From Artocarpus heterophyllus (lineage: Eukaryota; Streptophyta; Magnoliopsida; Rosales; Moraceae): a stretch of DNA of 64,000 bases. Where the stretch lies: assembly GCA_025403435.1 (NCBI GenBank), contig CM046340.1, positions 10,578,420 to 10,642,419 of the forward strand. Reading direction: 5' to 3'. A program made the position numbers and the translations under genes. The number at the start of each line of letters is the position of its first letter. Position 1 is the first letter of the stretch. Shown here one piece after another: positions 59,851 through 64,000 of this stretch. The notes below the pieces were generated by a model. The model searched no databases. It saw only the letters and a program-made list of their open reading frames with translations, and was not told where the DNA came from.

Positions 59851-62200
59851 TTCATAACATTTAAGGCTTAAAATCTTAATTTGTTTGTTAGTCCAACTCT
59901 TATTAAGACTGGGTTTATCTCAACCCCTATTTAAGGCAAGCCGGTCCTTCTAAGTAAATGGGGTTGGAGGTAAAATTGTTATCCTAATTTCTAAATGAAT
60001 TCATAAAGTGTCTCTAAAGATCATATATTGTGATATGAATTAGAGTAGTTGAGACATTATTTATAACATATTTATCAAACACATGTTTTTTGATATTAGT
60101 ATTATAATGTACTTCGAGGTCATATACTGCGTATATCTATCATACATACATACATACATGCATGCATACATACATACGTGTGTGTGTATATAACAAGTAA
60201 TTAGCTATAGCTACGTGTTCCCAAAGAATCTAGTCGGTTAACGAGGATTATCAATATTAAGACAACCCCACAAACACATAATCTGATTCTTATAAGCTTT
60301 ATTGGTACTAATACATTTATAATTTGGTTTAAAATCTTTGAATTTTTTGTTGCGATAACCTTATCTTCATAATGGTCGCTACCCAAGATCGAGTCAACTC
60401 TTCCTTCACGTGTTGAATAAATAGATAACGATGCATGTGAACTACTTGTTAGGCCTTAGACGTATTAAAATTATTGTTAAACCAATATTTAATACCTTAT
60501 CTGTAACCTACTCATGATTACAAAATCCACTAAATGGTGGGCATAGAACAACAAATAATGGGTCTTTTTTTTTTTTTTTTTATATGGAACAAGTATATGA
60601 GATTTAATCTTGCTTTTTTATTTATTCTTATATTTTTGTGGTGAGTCTCTTGAAGCTTGCCTGGCAAACATAAAGGTCAATTGTGGTTGTATCTAGTTGT
60701 TTAATCTAGATGGTTACAAAATGAGTCACTTTGATTTTTTTTTTTGGTTGTTGCAAAACTATAAGAAAAGAACCTCATCACATGCTCATTTCCACAATCC
60801 AATATGATTTAGCTTAATTGGCATCATAATATCCTTGCCCCTTTGAAAAAGGTTGGTGAGTTTGATCACCACGTGATCGATAATTTCCTCAATGAGATGA
60901 CCAGTATTATTCTTGTACAACCTTAATATGTAGACTTTTATGCCTGGTCTTGTTTAAAGGCAAAAGGGTCTAATCCCTTTTAAAGCTTTTAATAAAAAAA
61001 ATGAAGAAATCACTTTTGAGGAAAGATCATTCGTCATAGGCATATTGTCAATCAATTATGCATTGGCTTAAGCCCTACCACATCATTGTATTTTCAGCAT
61101 CAAACAACCACCTCCTTAATTCTTGATTAATTATAATTAGGTGATGTAAGTCCTTTTTTGGTAGTAAAACATCGTTACTGGAGGTTTCAATTGGCTTAAT
61201 TAACATCTTATCCGTCCCGAAAGGAGGAACTAAGAAAAGAGCTCAAAAAAGTGTTATAAAGTAAAAAATGTACGCCAAAGAAAAAGTTGTGTGTGATTCC
61301 AAAAGGATTGCACATATATATAATTATTGTACTAATTATACTATTTGATCTGACTTCTTCTATTTAGTCCAATTTTTTTTTTAAAAAAACCTTGCAATTT
61401 TATTGGTTTCTCTAAGCTAATTAAAAATAGCGTGAAGGATATATATATATATATATAATATTTGAACAGTGGTTAGTGATTTAATTTGGGGATATACAGA
61501 AACTCAAGGGGCCGACAGGCTCACCCCTTTTGACTCACTTATGCCTCCCAAACTCTTCGTACAATGTCCTAACTGCACAAAAAGAAAGCCACTTCGAACC
61601 ACTCAACTTGGACCATGCTAGTAGTAGTAGTACTACTATTATTACACCTTTTTGATCACCTTTCGGTTCTCATCACATGATCCTTTTTTTTTTAAATTGT
61701 TTTTAATTTATTATTTTTTTAATTTTTACATCTTATGGTACTACAATAGAAAAAACTGTATCAGTTATCATGGCTTGTCACTTTTAGGAGTTTATTATGC
61801 AAGTCCAAGAGGGAAAAAATATTGGTTCAAACTTATAAATATTCTCTCTATATGGGTACGGTCACAGCTTGAAGTGACAACATTGTCATTACACATAGCA
61901 CATTCACATTTTTATCTTCTTTAAGAGGGTGTATGTGAAATGGTACTGATTTATTCCTAAAATCTTCCTAGCCATATATGTATATATACACACACGATGG
62001 ATTCTACATATTAGGATACCATATGGATGTAAAATAGACTAGACCTATCATGATCATAAATATAAAGTGTCCTATGTGACAAAAAGAGTACCATGTTTGA
62101 TTTAACTTGGATGATAAAAGGTGCGATCAATGGGTTTTGGGTTAAACTTTCTTATCAAGATAAAGTTAAACGAGAAAAAAGTTAATTTATAATGAATTAG
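59851..62200. other. Gene-free stretch
   Basis: No gene is supported. 60138-60190 is a CATA/GT simple tract, 60565-60582 a T-run and 61440-61460 a TA-run. Confidence 0.3.
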
Positions 62201-62313
62201 GGTGATCCTTCCATTTATGAGGTAGAAAGTAAGGGATGGAATTGAGAGAAACAAAGGGCAAAGGGCAAACGGATAGGGTTGGTCCTCCAAGTCGAGAAAA
62301 GGTTACAGAAAAG

Positions 62314-62383
62314 CACGTGTGTGGTAACCCCACAGTGCTTGCATGGGCATATGCAATGCCGTGAATCATTGCACTGGGGTTCC
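62314..62383. promoter_or_regulatory. G-box beside an imperfect inverted repeat with RY-like motifs
   Basis: CACGTG at 62314-62319. The arms GGTAACCCCACAGTGC (62323-62338) and GCACTGGGGTTCC (62371-62383) pair over 13 bp with two small bulges. The loop holds TGCATG and ATGCA phrases. No gene start was found in the window nearby. Confidence 0.35.
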
Positions 62384-62399
62384 TCTTTTAGTGTTCTCG

Positions 62400-63170
62400 T
62401 CAGTTTCTCAAAAGGACTCTTTTTTTAAGCTGTCCTTTCAATTCAAAGCCTCTATATATATATGTACACATATACATTTACATATATAAAAGTTAATTTG
62501 TGATCAAGGTCAAGAATTTTAAAAGTTCCACTCTATTCATGTCCAGTGAACCAATCCTGAAAGCTTTAGTCTTTGGTAACTTTAATTTAATCCTGCCTTT
62601 TTTGCAACTTCGCCTGTAAACCAAAACCCTACCCCGAAGAAAGTATTTTGTTTTGTTTTTTTTATTATTATTTTTTAATATACTTATGGTTGTACGTACA
62701 ATTATAGAGCCAATGTACGAAATTTGGAGAATATTGGATGATTCAAAATTGTGCACTAGTATTACCCTTATTTTTTTCAAATAAGGATTTTCCTTTTTTT
62801 TAACGTATATAGTTATTAATGAGGCAATCTCAAGGTGGCAGGTGGGTACGCTTATTAATCAGTTCAAAAAATAAAAGCTGCTACTTTTGAATGATATGAT
62901 ATATCGAATTGTCAATCATGCCGGGGCCAAGGAGATGAATTTTTTTAGGTATGTGAATGTGACTGATGTTTATTACTCACGAACGTCCACTTTCTATTAT
63001 ATTCCTTTTGAAATGGATAACCCAAATCCTTAGCTGAAAAGGTTCTCCTTTTTGCTCTTTGCCGTTGGCTTTTTATGTTAGTTAATTATGACTAATTACT
63101 CAATTAATAACACCATTTCATACCTCTCCTGGTCCTTGGTTTGCGTCACATGTTTAATGGTTGTATATAG
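62400..63170. other. Gene-free AT-rich stretch
   Basis: A TA-run at 62454-62490 and T-runs. No coding sequence or RNA gene is recognised. Confidence 0.3.
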
Positions 63171-63171
63171 A

Positions 63172-63680
63172 GCCCATTGGTTTGGCATATTAAACAAATT
63201 CTTTAAACTCTAAGTCTAAATAATTATTTAAATAGATATTTATTTCTCTCAAAATTTAAATCAAATAAATCCTTTAAATTCAAGTTTTCAGAGTTTTATT
63301 CTCCCTTAAACTCTTTGGACTCGGATCAGTTTACCACAGTAAAATCCCATATTCTCTCTCTTATATTCATGGAAAAAATCATAACTTCTTTATTTGATAT
63401 CCGAGTGAGGCGAGTCTTCTTTTATTGTGTTCCTAATGAAGAGAACAAATTAAGATTCAGATTGTATATTTTTTATATCATGAACATTAAGATTTTGTTA
63501 ATAAATCAAAAACTTTTTCCACTATCTATCCAAACACAAATTTAAATTTTGATCTTTATTTAGATTAACACTTTAAATGTACATCCAAATGTCAATTCAA
63601 ATATTAATTCAAATCACACAACTCAAATCAAAATAATCCAAATCAATACAATTCGAATCCATATACCAAAAGGACCCATA
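63172..63680. mobile_element. Probable MITE with CCCATTGGTTTGG ends
   Basis: The left end GAGCCCATTGGTTTGGCATAT and the reverse complement of the right end, ATGGGTCCTTTTGGTATAT, match with mismatches. The interior is AT-rich with repeated CAAATCAAAATAATCC-type phrases near the right end. No target duplication was fixed. Confidence 0.45.
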
Positions 63681-63689
63681 ATATATTAG

Positions 63690-63842
63690 GGTGAGTTGAA
63701 ACTGAGAGTTAAAACTGAAAATATTGTAGTATGTGAGAGCTTAACACTGTAGCATACATTTGCTTTACATTGTAATATGTGACAGTTTTACACTGTTTTA
63801 ATTGAAATTGATGAGTTGGAACTAAGATAGCCAAACACGCTA
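63690..63842. mobile_element. MITE of the GAGAGCTTTACACTGT family
   Basis: Left GGGTGAGTTGAAACTGA, doubled core GTATGTGAGAGCTTAACACTGTAGC and ATATGTGACAGTTTTACACTGT, right end GCCAAACACGC. It is the nearest relative in the window of the 9989 copy. Confidence 0.6.
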
Positions 63843-63889
63843 CATATATTTCATTAGATGGGAACAAATTACTCTAGTAGGTGATTGTT

Positions 63890-64000
63890 GCTAAAAATCC
63901 ACGAGTGCAAGGAATCATAGACAAGTATTAAAGTGATAAGTATAAAGTATCGTTCCCACGAGGATTGCGTTAATATAGGTAAGCATCGACATTGGTTAAG
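63890..64000. repeat. Dispersed repeat cut by the window edge
   Basis: AAGTGATAAGTATAAAGTATCGTTCCCACGAGGATTG is broken across this segment. Such phrases are common at plant dispersed repeats, but I cannot assign the class from this fragment. Confidence 0.3.

Overview
This window is nuclear DNA from a eudicot plant, species not determined. Three protein-coding genes are recognisable. All lie on the + strand and have plant gene structure (GT-AG introns, AT-rich introns, AT-rich intergenic DNA). They are an intronless serine carboxypeptidase-like gene closest to SCPL50 (3802-5211), a 17-coding-exon gene for the organellar RecG-type DNA helicase RECG1 (11276-22669, 988 residues), and a four-exon class II HD-Zip transcription factor of the ATHB-17 type (35295-38886, 246 residues). 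In Arabidopsis the ATHB17 and RECG genes carry neighbouring locus numbers (At2g01430 and At2g01440), so this looks like conserved microsynteny stretched by transposons.

Layout. 1-3485: AT-rich DNA, a decayed Copia gag/protease remnant and a terminal-inverted-repeat (TIR) element with a GC-rich core. 3486-5500: the carboxypeptidase gene. 5501-10150: repeats, including a 2.3-kb solo LTR bounded by a perfect 5-bp target duplication (7200-9500) and a small MITE. 10154-23060: RECG1 with a non-coding first exon and a MITE in its first coding intron. 23061-34530: gene-free DNA with a SINE-like fragment, a 282-bp-offset duplication, several MITE/MULE-like elements, a GC-rich pocket with three TCP-type sites and a compound microsatellite. 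34530-39130: the HD-Zip gene with its TATA box, CT-rich leader and a 2.4-kb third intron. 39131-45966: gene-free DNA with diverged tandem arrays, a G-quadruplex-type tract and a SINE with a 17-bp target duplication. 45967-58305: one 12.3-kb Ty3/Gypsy chromovirus-type retrotransposon on the - strand, with both 3,219-bp LTRs, an initiator-Met-tRNA primer-binding site, a polypurine tract, and broken gag, protease, RT, RNase H, integrase and chromodomain-like regions. 58309-64000: gene-free DNA with a minisatellite split by a hAT-type element that has a perfect 8-bp duplication, a G-box beside an inverted repeat, two more MITEs and a repeat cut off by the window edge.

The three genes do not form a pathway. 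RECG1 remodels replication and recombination intermediates in plastids and mitochondria, the HD-Zip protein acts in the nucleus, and the carboxypeptidase is a secreted or vacuolar enzyme. I found no clear case of a new biological system. The most unusual items are the retrotransposon, whose LTRs align without gaps while its interior is full of stops, and the degenerate acidic reading frame lying between its 5' LTR and gag. Splice sites were assigned by eye from phase, GT-AG signals and family similarity. No alignment or database search was run.
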